Below are positions 25,201 to 38,300 of a DNA stretch of 64,000 bases, in pieces (the stretch's first letter is position 1; every line of letters starts with the position of its first letter). A model generated the notes under the pieces. That model saw only the letters and a program-made list of their open reading frames with translations, was not told where the DNA came from and did not search any database. The stretch is from positions 1,323,873 through 1,387,872 of the forward strand of contig CM021323.1 of NCBI GenBank assembly GCA_010645155.1, read 5' to 3'. Origin of the DNA: Tigriopus japonicus. Taxonomy: Eukaryota; Arthropoda; Copepoda; Harpacticoida; Harpacticidae. The position numbers and the translations under genes are program-made.

Positions 25201-28200
25201 TGGCAGGTGATCTGTTGAGGACGAGGGCTTTTTAAAACCAAGCCCAACTGAAGCGCAATCCGTATTAGTGCCTTGCCTGGATGGGTATTAATTATACCCT
25301 TTCGTAAAAAGAAGCCAGAAGAGGGCTTGGTTCGTCTTTCTCCGGTGTAACCTTAACTGGTTGTTCTTCCCCTATCAATGAATGCGTTTAAGAATCAATT
25401 ATCTCCTTGAATTGTGTCGTTAATGACTCTTTGACTAGCACTTCACCTGGACCCGGAATTCATCAAAATGTGACATGTCTGAGAAGATTAATGACATTTT
25501 AACAACTCGTTCGTTGATAGTGTTTCATATAACACATCAAGCTCATACATTTTATGTGTCCGTTAACAGAGACGTTGCTATGAGTCGAGCAATTGGGGAA
25601 TAGGTACGTGGTCGATTATCTATGGGGAAAGTTTTTGGGAGGACACTCGGTTATGCAAGTCTTCATTCACACAACCTCGAATCTATAAGATCATCTTTTG
25701 GTTCCGACATTGGCGAGTACCATAACAGTTGCCAGGACTGAATAACCCAGAGAGAACTTTAACTAAACATTGGTTTCAAATACTTCATGTATATACTCAA
25801 GCATATCCTAATCCTTAAAATATTTTGTAAATGAAGTCAAAGGGAAAGATTCGCGACCAAGTAAATGCATGTTTACGTGTACCAACAATTATCCATTTTG
25901 TGCTTCAAAAGAACCTTCCATTAATTTGGACGTCATTTCAAAATCAAGAAGCCAATGAATTGAATATGATTAAACGCTTATTACAAATAAGGAAAATACT
26001 TCGGGCACCCAAGGTTTTTTTGACATTATCAGCTTTAGTGTTCTTGCGAAAAACAAAAGTCTAATATTTTCTTTTGCTTGTGTTGGTGAACTTCGTGTCA
26101 TAGGGAACTGTCTCTTTCACCTATTAATTATGATACATTCAAAATAGCCCAATTTATTTTCTTTTGATTTAGCGATTCAAAGCAAGTATCCCTTGCAAAT
26201 GGTTCCAAAAAAGCACTAGCTTTTTTCAGCTTGAAATGATATTCATGTTTGACTTTGGAAACGAATCATGTGCACCAGGTTGCCCGTTAAGAGGAAACCA
26301 ATTGGTTGGCGGCTGGTCCCGCCTCAATTGAACAAGACATGACGATCATTTGTACGTCGTTTTATATACGTCTAATTACCACCTGGGGCCAAGGATTCGG
26401 CATGAAACGACAATGAAAACGACCACTTCGTCTTCAAGTCTCATTCGCTCCTTGCACAAATCAAACACTGCCACTCCTAATTGCGGCTGACATTTTTGGT
26501 GCTTGATTTATTGAGATGTTATTGTGAACCCAAATGTTTGGGTTAGTTGGATATAGAAGGGGGGATGGAGTTAAGTATGGGACGTGTCATCGTCGTCGAG
26601 AAACATGGAAACCCGGGGATGAGAGGACGTAAACGGACTTGGTGTGAGTTGGTTAGAGCTGAGCGGAAATAGACTTTTTCATTCTGGTAACGACTTCTCT
26701 CGTTTTATGATTATTTTACTTCGCCTCCAAACTCAATGTGACTTTGATGACTGATGGAATTCGTACGCTGTACATGTTCATAAACCAATCATACGTGGGC
26801 ATACTTGTAAGTAGGCTAAATAAAAAGCAACCACAAACATCGACAATAATCAGATTGATTCAATACCCTGTATTATGCTATAGCTTTAGAACATGAAAAA
26901 AACTTTTGGAATTTGTCAAACAGGGAAAGATTAGGTTTAGTTTTTGCCTGCAGTATGGCTAAAGAGTGTTAATGTGTTACCCAAGTATGTTCCAGACTAT
27001 CAGGAGCTATTGCAACAGCAACTCTTCACTTTATGGTTTATGGCCAACTTTATGGAGCAGTTTTACGGAAACGTGGAGAAAGAAGCTTGTGACGATTTGA
27101 GGTGAAGACTTTTCGGATAGTTCTTTGATTTAATGACTCATTTGGATAACAAGCCAAAGTGCGCAAAAAACATCGACTGTCGTACATTTCGCTGAAACAG
27201 TCGGTGGCTTCGTCAGCTACGTTGGAAACCAAACGTGGTTGCTTACAATATCTATGGCAGAATAGCAGAGACAATGGAGGAAACCATGTCCGAGATCATC
27301 CATGGCGATTACACCACTGAGGGAAACATTTGGGAAGCGCTAATTAAACAAAAAGTCAAATATTGTTATCATTCACTGACATCAAAGATCACTTGGAGAT
27401 CGAACTCGCAAACTTGTTGAGTTTTGGGAAACCCAGAGATGAGCTCACGAGAGTTCAGGCTTATATACTTCAGTCCCTAAATTCTTTACTGGGACAGATG
27501 AGCCCATAGTGTGAGTAATTCTGACTCCAACCGTCTCCAGTTTAATGTTCACTCCACGACTAGCCATGCATGTGGACTTGGATTTGAATATTTGTCACTA
27601 GATGACATCTGACAACGACATTTTGATCTCAGGATCATTTGCCATACCTCACGGAATGGCTCCAACCGAATAGAGTAGCTCCTTGCCGACAGATTTGACA
27701 GATACTATAGTATTGTGAGGCTTCCGTCAAGAAACGAGTGGAAACTCGTTGATGGAAAGTTCTTTTTTTTAGACGGACCTTGAATGACGTTTCTCGAGGG
27801 AATTGACGAGTGTCGAAGTGTATTCATTGTTACTCACATGATTATTGCGGATTCACTCTGATAAGCATTGCGTCGAATGACAGATTTTGATCCATATCAT
27901 CTCAATTCAAGTTCCTCCTCGACTTTGAAGGTGGGCTGAGCGAAATCCACCTAGAAATAGTTGGACTGACAAGGGCAATAATGACAACTCGAACTAACCC
28001 GTATTAGTTTCGAAACTTTTGCACAAACGGAAACGTAAAGTAGCTTAGGAAATAATTTAATCATTCATCCCAAAACGGCATTTGCTTCCTCTCACGAAGT
28101 TGTTGAGATTGGGAAAGAATCTCAATTAAAACACACGAATTTGTTTCGAAAAAGGCATGTCTAGTTATCGTTTGCTTGAACCCACTTTGTCTCTTAGAGA

Positions 28201-30480
28201 TTTGTATAACAAAACATATTTAGTGAGATTTGGAAGTTTTGCTTGTCTAGTTTTAGTTCAGAATGGGTAGAAATACCTAAACATCGTGGTTTGGAAACTA
28301 ATGGGCAAAACCTGAAAGACTCTTACTCCACAACATGTGATATGACAACGATAGTGGTGACAATATTGTCTATGCAAATATGAGCACATAAAATTTTATG
28401 ACCTTTTTCTGAGTTCCCTTTCTCTCTCTTTGTCTCCTTCCACATCATCACTATCAACATTCACGATTGGCGGCGAAGAAATGAAGCACTTGATATAAGA
28501 ATAGAAAAGACATTTAAGATAATTCAATTGGTTTCTTGTGGTATCCTGATCATTTGATTTTTTTATGACCACATGATTTTTTTCTTTGAGTCGCTTGAAA
28601 TCAATAAACAATGGCAAGTCATCCAAAAGGTACTATGCAAGATATAAAGCTTTAATGAAAAGGTGGATCTGAGTTAGGAATCAAGCGAGAAAGCTAGAGA
28701 GTGAAAGAATAGGCAATTCAATATTCTGCGGGTTTTACATTTCACTAGCGCGAGCGATCATTCATCCAGGTGGGACACAACCGGGCTTTATTTCATGACA
28801 CTCGTAGAACTTCTATGGGGGAGAAATTCCAGTCCAAACCGAAGCTATTTTTATGGCAAGAGCGAGTCGTTTCTTCAGGGACTTCAAACCAACTCTAATC
28901 TAAAGGCGAATGAGTGAGATCAGAATCCTCCTCCTCCTACTACGTTGTAACCATGAATTGAGCAAAAACTTCGTCTATCAAAGCTATTATCGGTGATAAC
29001 AGAATCAGGTTTCTCGATGTATGTGCATCAATCAAAACTGGGATGCTCACTTTTTGGGGAAGTTAAGAGGGACTACGGTCCTAAATGAGAGCAAATCAGT
29101 CGGAGGATCTTCTTTGCTCTGCATAGAGAGATGAGCCTACTTGAAATGTGAGAGTTTCAACAAACTGAGGGGATTGAATGAACGTGCTCATATTGTTATC
29201 AACTAAAATAATCCACAAACCCTATAACAAACAACTTAGGTCAAAGCATAGGATGGTAATTTGTTGAGCTAATCTGGGACGGTAATTCGATTGGCCCAAG
29301 ATGTCGGAGTGAAGTGTTCTGAGAGGGGAAAAAAAGAATAAAATAGATGAGGGACAGTTTTTATCTAGTAATGCAGTAATAACAGCGTTTGGCCGAAAAT
29401 AATGGCTAGATTGTTTGATCGATCGAGAATAATGTAAATTTGATGATTGCAAAAACCAACCAGACCGATCAATCGATGTTGATGTTCCGTGACAATTATT
29501 CATGAGCGTGATATTAAAACGTGGGCAAGCAAGAGGCGAACTTACTTCGGATGTGATAAACAAATGTGACCCTGTGTATTATTTCTTGAACCAATGTAAG
29601 AGTATGACATTGAAGTAACAGATAGATAGATGGTTCTGGACTTTGAAAATATTATTACTTGGAATCAGCACACCGAAGGAAAAAAGTGACAAAATGACAA
29701 GTTGTTGCTCAAAGTAAGTTCAAGGGCATACTTAAGGATAATGGCAGACAAAATATTCAAAAAATACAATTTGACACACGTTAGAACACAAACAACAATT
29801 TTAGAGATCATCAGTAACAAAAATGGCAGACAGATAACAAAAGTGATCTGAAAAGGAATAAAATTGATTGCTTCAAAATTGCAGAAAGATAGAACGATAG
29901 TAAAACTAAGTAAAGGAAAAGTAAGTGGCATAAGTAAGTACATATATTTTCATACTAAATTGGGTAATGATACAGGTACTCAAATAAAGGAGATGCTCGA
30001 AAATAATTCGTTGGCGTTTGTTAAATAACGATCTAAAATTCTAACATTTCTGAACTCTAACTTTTCCTTTGCTTTTAAATTTGCCAACAATTGTGTTTAT
30101 ATTTGTATGATTTTTTTGTTAGTTGTCACATCGATGATTCAGGTAGTTGTTGAAATTTCGCCTAATCACAAAAGCAGAGGAAAAATTTCCATTATCTACG
30201 TCATTTTATGATGCATCATTTGTGTTTGACAGAGCTAAGTTGTCTGACATGCTCACACAGAAATGTACTTTAAGCAAAATTCAACTTTGTATATTTCGTC
30301 CTTCTTGAATCATTTCAGTTTAAAACATTAGGAATCAGTCTTTTGTAAGTTCGCCACAATCTCGGCCATGGGTTCACGGAAGGGATATGTAAAAATCTCG
30401 CAACCTTTATTTACCCATCTGTCACTCTTAACGGGATGGTGATTAACGGATTATTGTATCTTAACAGCAATTTTACAGTT
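16249..30480. other. Long intergenic region, no supported gene
   Basis: Fourteen kilobases in which all open frames are short, unlinked and lack family features. AT-richness rises between about 29.6 and 30.4 kb, where a hydrophobic 92-codon frame on minus (29665-29943) is probably a compositional artefact. No tRNA, rRNA or transposase was recognised. Large introns of a gene extending outside the window cannot be excluded. Confidence 0.45.
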
Positions 30481-30486
30481 TATTTG
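30481..30486 (-). terminator. Poly(A) signal of the Arl16 gene
   Basis: AATAAA on the minus strand begins about 20 bases after the Arl16 stop codon. This implies a very short 3' UTR, and the spacing supports the gene ending here. Confidence 0.65.
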
Positions 30487-30503
30487 TCCAAGTTTAATCT
30501 TCT

Positions 30504-31073
30504 TTACTTTTTAACTGGCGCTTTCGGTGAACTGAATTGCATTACCCAATCATGGATTTCAGTCAGATTGGCCATCGTCTCCGTGTTGAAAGTAACGCAA
30601 GTGATCTTCTGATTGGTCATGGCCATTATCTGATCGAGTCTCATAATGGCCTTCAATTCTGACAAGGATCTCCCGCTCTTCAAGTCCGTTTTTGTGAACA
30701 CTACCATGACCTCCAAATTAGCCGTGACGGGTTGTCCACCGATCAATTCGATCATGTAAAGAGTCGACGCTCCAATGGTCTCCGGATTACTAGCATCCAC
30801 CAGATATAAGATCCCTTTCATGGCTCCGGATTCCACATAAGAGTGCCAAATTGGGGCCAAGGTTCCGCCCACTTCACGAATGACCACTTCTTCGGGTGGA
30901 AGAGTTTGGTTCTTCTTCATGCGGGTTCGGGTTAATGTGACAAGATTGGACCCGACGGTCGGGATGGTGGACATCATCAGATCGGCTTGCAGCAATCCCG
31001 GGTTTGATTTATTTTGAAGACATTTGAGCAAGACGGACTTGCCACTACCACTGGTACCCACACAAAGAATCAT
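30504..31073 (-). CDS. Arl16: ADP-ribosylation factor-like protein 16 (small GTPase)
   Basis: A single-exon 189-residue Arf-family GTPase; the human protein is about 170-200 residues depending on isoform. Like Arl16 it starts directly at the first beta strand with no N-terminal amphipathic helix or Gly2, so it should not be myristoylated. The P-loop is G6-TSGS-GKS13, PTVG at 38-41 is switch I, and REVGGTLAPIW at 66-76 is switch II. Canonical Arf proteins have DxGGQ there; Arl16 has the divergent ExGG form, and the catalytic Gln position is Thr71. The guanine motif is TKTD at 127-130. Arl16 orthologues are linked to cilia and Golgi-to-cilium traffic in vertebrates; a role here is inferred. The start is fixed by homology, since MILCVGTSGSGKS aligns with the known N-terminus. 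A possible splice acceptor sits four bases before the ATG, suggesting a 5' UTR intron. Confidence 0.9.
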   Translation of the reverse strand: MILCVGTSGSGKSVLLKCLQNKSNPGLLQADLMMSTIPTVGSNLVTLTRTRMKKNQTLPPEEVVIREVGGTLAPIWHSYVESGAMKGILYLVDASNPETIGASTLYMIELIGGQPVTANLEVMVVFTKTDLKSGRSLSELKAIMRLDQIMAMTNQKITCVTFNTETMANLTEIHDWVMQFSSPKAPVKK

Positions 31074-31652
31074 GGTTCTGACAGGTAGGTGAGTGGAGGA
31101 TGATTTCCCACTTTGACTGACCTCGAGTATTGATCAAACAACGACGCCAAACTTTGACTTTGAAGAGTCAAGTCAAGGTACACGTAGCTGCCCTTTGCCA
31201 AATGAAAAGTTGCAATAATGATGTGGAGAATGAGTAGTTTTCATAGATTTATTCCTAGTTGATAATGTTTGATATCATAGTAAAATATGTGTTCACTTTT
31301 ATGGTCTACAAAGTTTACATCATGGTTAAAAGGCACTCCGAAATGTACGTCGTACTTGAATGAATACTTGCATATTCTCATCAACACTTTGTTTGATGTG
31401 TTTGTGTAGGGGGATTTGGGAAGAGAGGGAAATTCAGGTGAAAGGAACAAGAGTTCAATTGGAAATGGTGCACTTTTTGGTGTGCAAAACTCCCAAAATC
31501 AACTGTTATTCACCCTCACAAAGGGATGAAATTGTAGAAAATGTTGACTTATAATTGCCCAGACAGTCCAAAAGACGGATTTTTGCATCCCAAAAAACGT
31601 CCAATCGGGAATATTTGAAAACAGAGTGTGTACACTACAAATTGAGCGATGT

Positions 31653-31676
31653 CAGAGAGAGAGAGAGAGCGAGAGA
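31653..31676. repeat. (AG)n microsatellite
   Basis: A dinucleotide run with one C interruption, about 24 bases. Confidence 0.85.
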
Positions 31677-31824
31677 TACGAGTATTAGATAACAATCAAA
31701 GTGGCCGAATGTGGGTTTGTCATAGTAATTGAATGCTTTACGACCTAGAAGAGGGCTAAGGGCTTCAAAGGGGGCATATTTGTGGGAGGGAGTTTTTGGC
31801 ACCTTTTCATCATGGCATACTTCA

Positions 31825-31830
31825 TTTATT
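31825..31830 (-). terminator. Candidate poly(A) signal of the tenectin-like gene
   Basis: A canonical AATAAA on the minus strand about 490 bases past the stop at 32319. The closer AATAAT near 32225 is a weaker alternative. Confidence 0.3.
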
Positions 31831-32318
31831 CGACGGAAGCTCATCAGTGTTTCAGACGGACTCATCCATTTCTCGTTACTCTAAAGCGGGGGATTTGAAA
31901 TAGGAATGGGATAGACGAGTTCAACACGATTGACATGGTCATTGTCTTCGACGACGTCAACTTCGTCGTCGGTGTGGTCGTTGTCGTTCTTCATCATTTA
32001 GGAGTACAAGGTGTGTAGTGGCTTTGATTATGTAAGGCAAACCCAGGTTTGCAAGAAACGAATGGCTAGCTGCTTCTGGAATGATATTAGCTCCCATCCT
32101 GCATGGCCGTGATGGTTTCGAGATCATGTGTTCCAGACACCCAAATCTTCTCCCAGCAAGTGCCAGGTCATCTGCGAGTAGTATTCGATCCATCCGAGAT
32201 GGATGCTTGGTTGCGTTTCATTATTTACAGAGTTGGGCATAGGTGTTGCTGTTCTTGATATTTGTTGCTGAATTTTGGGACCATTTGAAAATGGATCGCA
32301 CACGTTTTCTCTTGATCT

Positions 32319-35300
32319 CTACCTTAAGGTCAGCATTCGTTTCATCAAAGGAGCTGGTTCGCAAGGCTGAGGCTCACATTCGAGCTTCTCATTGTAGCCA
32401 CATCTGAAAATAAATGTTACCATCACATTAGGAAACAATCCAGCGGAGGTACTAAACCTTGTTAAGCGATTGACTGAAAATTACCTGCACTGCAAGCATG
32501 GACCTGACGCCGATTCCACGATAGCACCTCTTTCGTAGAAATTGCCTTGGATTTCACAGCCTCGGACTTGCTCCGTGACCTCTTCTTCCTCACTCTCATC
32601 AGCGCCACCGTTGCCCATGAGCCACTGGACGAATGAGGGAGGTTCTTGGGGAATGGTGGTGGTCACATTCATCAGGCCCATTTTGACTGGGCATTCGTAT
32701 CGGGGACAACAGAAACCGTCAATGGGCTCCTGGTTGCAGCCCGGAATGGGAGGAGGACAGCTCTGTTGGAGACAAATGATATCTCCTCTGAAGCAGAAGC
32801 AGAAATCGCAAGGATTCTCCCGCGGGATTTGTTGGGCTGACACATAGATTTTGCCGTCAAAGAGGCAAGCGCCTGGCCCAATCTGGTCCAGACTGATTTG
32901 ATCATAGTTCTCATAATCATCTAGGGCAACTTCATCATCAGCGATGGACTGGTCTGAGCCTGCCAATGCTGATGATTGAGGATCTGAATCGTTGAGGACA
33001 TCACTACTTGCTGTTCCGATAACGGATGTGGTGGTTGTGGCTGGGGTTGTCGTAGTGTTGACAATGGATGGAACGTTCTCATTGCTAGCAACTGTGGACG
33101 AAACTTCGGCACCTTCAGAAATTGGAACAGTTGTGGAGATATCATCGCTCGAAGCTGTTGTTGGAACTGGCACCTCTGTGGCCAACTCTCCAGTTATCTC
33201 AGATGCAATTGATTCTTCAGAGGTGGCATCTTGTGTGATATTGAGCGAGGCGATATCGGTAGCGGTGGTAGAGGTCTGAGTTCCATCAATCGTGGTTCCT
33301 GTTACTGGCTCGGGCAAAGCAGTTGAACTCGTTAATGACTCGACTGTTGCATCCGATGTGATGTTTTCGCTCTCGACACCGGGGGCTAAACCTTCGGTAG
33401 TTGATGCCAACAAAGTATCATCGATGTCACTGGTTCCAGGAGCTGCGGTGGTGGAAGAAGAAGAGGTTGATGTGTCTTGAGTAGAATCGGACACTGAGCC
33501 ATCTTCTACAATTGTGGCGTTAGTTTCAATAGTCGCTTCTGAAGTCGAGAGTAAAATTTCAGAGTCCTCCGTAATGGCCGCATCAGAATCGATTGTTTCT
33601 GCGATCGTTGAAGATGAGATGATTTCATCGTTGAGTGAACTGATGGTGCTCGAATCGGTATCGGGGAAAATGATGGGGTCGTTAAGATTGGTTTGGGTAT
33701 CGTCCGAAGAAGTGGCATTGACATCAATCTTATCCACCGGGTTCTGGGTGCTTGAAACTTGAGCTTGAGCATCCAAAATGCCCTCAATCAGTCCAATTAG
33801 ACCTCCGTCGTCGATGTCTGATGCTTGGGTCGAAGTTTGTTCGATTGTGCTAATGACAGACGATTGGTCGGAGTCAGTCGACACTGATCCCATTGTGGTG
33901 GGGGTGTCTTGAATTGACGTTGAAGACGATTCGGTATCAACTGTTGCGGTCAGATTTTGATTTCCCAAGTCGTAGTCGTCATAGCTTTCCTCGTCGTCAT
34001 CAAGGATCTCGTCACATGAGTATTTTGGACAACATTCACCCTCAGGAATTGGCAAAGCAGTGCAGTTTTGGAATTCTTCGGGAACTGGACATTCCCGACT
34101 GGCGCAAACCACTTCTCCGTCAATGCATTGACAAAGCTGGCAAGGGTCCGATGTGGGAACGTCCTTTCCATTCTGAATAATCATGCCATTCGAAAGACAG
34201 TATTCGATTGCACCAGTTGATGCAGTACTTGAAGCGACAATAGCATCTTGATCGACTGATTGTTCCGTTGTTGAGCTCAAAGCATCCTCTGAGCCTAGTT
34301 CGGGTAAGGCAGTTGTGCTGTCCAATGATGACGGACTGGCAGTTGTGGCAGCATCTAATTCGTCAAGACTTTCTGAAGACTCTGACTCCGCTTGTTCCGA
34401 TCCTTCATCCTGATCTCCAGATGGTTCTTGGACAATCTCGTCACTATCGGTAGCAGGTCCAGCAAGAGTTTCATCGGGAAGTTGGGCTTGATCTGGTGGC
34501 AATAACGTTGACGAATCAACATCAGACTCTTGCTCAGTCGTTGTTCCAGAGGCCTCCTCAGTTTCATCTGCAGACATTGTCACTGATTCTACCTTATCGT
34601 TGATTGATGTGCTTGTTCCAAGGTTTTCATCGTCAATTGAGGATGAGGTTGTTGATGCTGATGACGACACCTCGTCCACATCAAGAGCGGACGCCATGGT
34701 TCCAGCTCCACCTTCAGTTTCATCGGAAGACATCGTCACCGACTCGACGCTGGTACCGGCCTGTGTGGTTGTTACAAGTTCTTCAACGTTAGTTGCAGAC
34801 AAGGTGGTAATGGATCCCTCCTCCAAATCAAGATCAGATGCCATAGTTCCAACTCCACCTTCAGGTTCATCGGAAGACATCGTCACCGATTCGACTTTGG
34901 TACCGGTTTGTGTGGTTGTTCCAAGTTCTTCAAGGTTAGTTGCAGACGAGGTGGTAATGGATCCCTCCTCCGAATCAAGATCAGATGCCATAGTTCCAGA
35001 TTCTTCGTCAATTTCGTCAGCGGACATTGTCACAGATTCGACGTTATCGTCAGCAGAACTGGTTGTTCCAAGTCCTTCAACATTCGTTGAAGAAGAGGTG
35101 GTAATTGAACCCTCTTCCATATCAAGATCCGATGCCATTGTTCCAGATTCTTCGTCAATTTCGTCAGCGGACATTGTCACAGATTCGACGTTATCGTCAG
35201 CAGAACTGGTTGTTCCAAGTCCTTCAACATTCGTTGAAGAAGAGGTGGTAATTGAACCCTCTTCCATATCAAGATCCGATGCCATTGTTCCAGACTCTTG

Positions 35301-38300
35301 GCCAGATTCCAGATCAGCGTCCACAGAAGCCACAGTTCCAGTTTCTTCAATGTCAGCCGAAGCGGTTGTTTCAGACTCTTCTACAACATCAATCATCGAC
35401 ATATCGGTGGCAGATTCTTCAACCATTGAAGACATTGTTGTTGACAATTCAACATCAACCTCAGTAGACGCCATGGTCTCTGAACCTTCTTCGGTATCAA
35501 CATTTGGTGTCTCTGTTTCAGTTCCCTCTTCAATACCAGTTGTGGTCATTGTTCCAGTTTCTGCCTCGAGGTCAGCCGAAGAAGATGTTACTGTTTCGTC
35601 GTCAGCGCCCGTGGTCTCTGTTGTTCCAAATACTTCTTCAGGAGAGGACGTTGTTGCAAGCTCGCCGTCAATATTGGCGGATGCCATCGTTCCAGACCCT
35701 TCTCCCACGTCAACTGATGACTCAGTCATGGATTCTTCATCGCTATCTATTGAGGAAGTGGTCTCTGATCCCCCTTCAATATCGGTTGATGAGGTAGTGG
35801 CGTCAACAGATGTCATAGTCGTTGATCCTTCCTCCGTTCCCTCAGAAGACATTGTAACAGGCTCCATATCAGCATCTTCTTCTGGTGCAATTGTTCCAAT
35901 AATAGCTTCTCCATCCTGAGCTGAGGCCATAGTTGCAGATTCAGTAGTAACAATTGATTCCGTTGTTCCAATCTCTTCCTCCTCTCCAGTCATCGTGGAC
36001 ACTGTACTAGAGTTATCCATTGACACGTCGTCAGTTTCAGGTTTATCGGAAGTGGCTGCCTCAGTAACCGTGGATGGTTCACCAGTGGATGATTCAGTGC
36101 CCTCTTCTTCCGCCACATCTGAGGTCTCAGTTTGTGATTGTTCTTGTTCCACAGCTGATTCGGTTGAGCCAGATTCGTCTTGTTCGTTTTCAGAATCGGG
36201 TTTGTTGGTTGAGGATGGCACATTGGTGGTCATATCAGAATCAGTTATGTCTTGATCCACAGATACATCAGTGGCAGATTCTTCTTGGTCGGTTGATGCG
36301 CTTTCTGTTCCCATTTCGGTCTCGTCAGTTGGAAGCATTATGGTCGCGTTGTCTTCTACGGTGGTGGGGGCATTGGAAGAAGCTTCTTCTTTGACTGGAG
36401 TCTCCGTTGCAGAGTCAACCATGGTCTCCGGACTTTCAGTAGCACCTTCAGTTGAGGTTTCTTCGGTTCCCTGAGATACTGTGGCAGCTTCATCTTGATC
36501 TAAATCGCTTTCTTGTGAAACAACTTCATCACTAAGTGATCCATCGGTAGAAGTTTGTTGGTCGATATTTTCGGTGGCATTTTCGTCTTGTTCAACTGTG
36601 CTCATCTCAACGGAAGTGGAAGTCGATGTCATGATTCCTTCAGTGGCGGAAACGGTCTCGTCTTCACCCATGGTCACATTAGTCTGTACCCCTTCTGTGG
36701 TCGTTAAAGAAGATCCAGCCTCAATTTCGGGAGCATCTGCGGAGACGCAATTGTGGGATGGGCAACATTCTCCCTCAATGAAAAACTCTTCGCATTTCAA
36801 TCCAGGCACATCTGGAGCCGGATGGCATGGGATTCGATCACATTTGATCTCGCTGTCTACACATACGCAATAGGCATGACACTTGTTACTTAGGGGCACA
36901 GTTGATCCATTGGGGAAAGATATTCCATTCTGAAGGCAGTTGCCTGTAAAGCAAAATGATGTTGAGTGGTCATATGAGTGCTTCACTAAAGATATCAAAT
37001 CACTTACCCTCGCCAGGGACTCCGGATGCGGGGGTGGTACTTTCAACTTCGCCACTTGGGCCAACTGTAACCGTTACTGTTGAAGTCTCCAATGAGGGTG
37101 CAGCTAAAATTGAAAATGATACATATGAGCCATCCTATAACAGCGAGTTTAGTGTTCGTTAATTGTGCTAAGGGCATTTAGAATTTGATGGACAGAAACT
37201 GGAAAAGCCCCGTTTTCCGAACCTCTTTTCCTATGTACTAAATCGACTCGATCTTGGTCGGCCGTGTCCAAATTAAATAAATTCTAGATTTATGCATACC
37301 ACAATCATATTGTCTTGGACAACACTCGTCGGCCTTTTTCTCCAGAGGTGTGCAGTCTTCGAAGCCTTGTGGGGGTTCACAAATTTGGGTGGAACAAATG
37401 ACGTGACCGTAGTTGCAATAACAAAGTTGGCAAGGGTTGTCACTTGGAACATCAGCAAAGTTTCCGTAAGTTTCATTTTTAACAACGCATTCGTCTTGGT
37501 TATAGTCAATGGCCTCCTCGTCATCGTCATCTAAGATTTCGTCCGGATTGTACTCGCTGTCGTCGTCTAGAATATCGTTGTAGTCGGAGGTGACAACGGT
37601 TGCGTTGGCCACGACTGACGAGTCCAATTTGTCGCTCCCTTCTGTGGGTTTGGGAGCACCATTGCAATTGTTAAAGAGCAAGCAAATTAGTCCACTACCC
37701 TCTCCCTCAGTGGAAATGTCTGTTCCATTAATGGAGTCAGTCTTATTGACAGTACTGGCAAGTGCCTCAGGCTCAGTATTGTTTTTGCAATTGTTAAAGA
37801 GCAAACAAGAAAGGCTCAAGTCGTCGTTGATGTTGTTTAAACCGGATTCAGTCGAAGTTTCTTGTTGAAGTTGCTGTTGGTCAACTGTGGTTAATTCAAT
37901 GGATCCTTCAGTTGTTTCTTCATTTGAACCCGTTAGTTCTTGCTCCAAGGTTGTGGAATCATTACCAACAATAGTTGCAGACGAATTAGCGGAGTCAGGG
38001 AACATAATCTGGTCAAGTTCAGTATCATCGTCTTGAATTTCATCCAAGTCAGCTTCGTCATCGTCAACCAACGAAGAGGATGTGGTCGAGGTTAAGTCAA
38101 TTGTTGCAGCATTTGAGCTCGATATCTCTCCCAAAGCCGTGGTCGTGTCCATAGCTGATAGAGTTGTTGATTCCTGATCTAGAGAAGATTCGGGAATGGA
38201 GTCATTGGTCAAGGCCAAAGAATCAAATCCACCAGTTGAAGTTTCTATGTCCGCAAAAGTTGTTGAGTCTGCAGCCATGGAACTAGTTTCAGGACTGCTC

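Larger units (their letters stand above)
31074..32318. other. Intergenic between the tenectin-like gene and Arl16
   Basis: Both genes run on minus, so this holds the 3' UTR of the long gene and the promoter of Arl16. A minus-strand AATAAA at 31825-31830 is a candidate poly(A) site for the long gene, about 490 bases after its stop; another lies near 31245. An AG-repeat occurs at 31653-31676. No coding frame is supported. Confidence 0.5.

Noticed and set aside
29665..29943. Hydrophobic 92-codon minus frame, possible membrane receptor piece
   Set aside because: Lies in AT-rich sequence, where T-rich codons give Leu/Phe/Ile runs; no receptor motif and no joinable exon.
34600..35919. 439-codon open frame on the plus strand
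   Set aside because: It lies wholly antisense to exon 10 of the tenectin-like gene. Ser/Thr/Glu/Asp-rich codons leave the opposite strand free of stops and Val/Ser-rich, which is exactly its composition.
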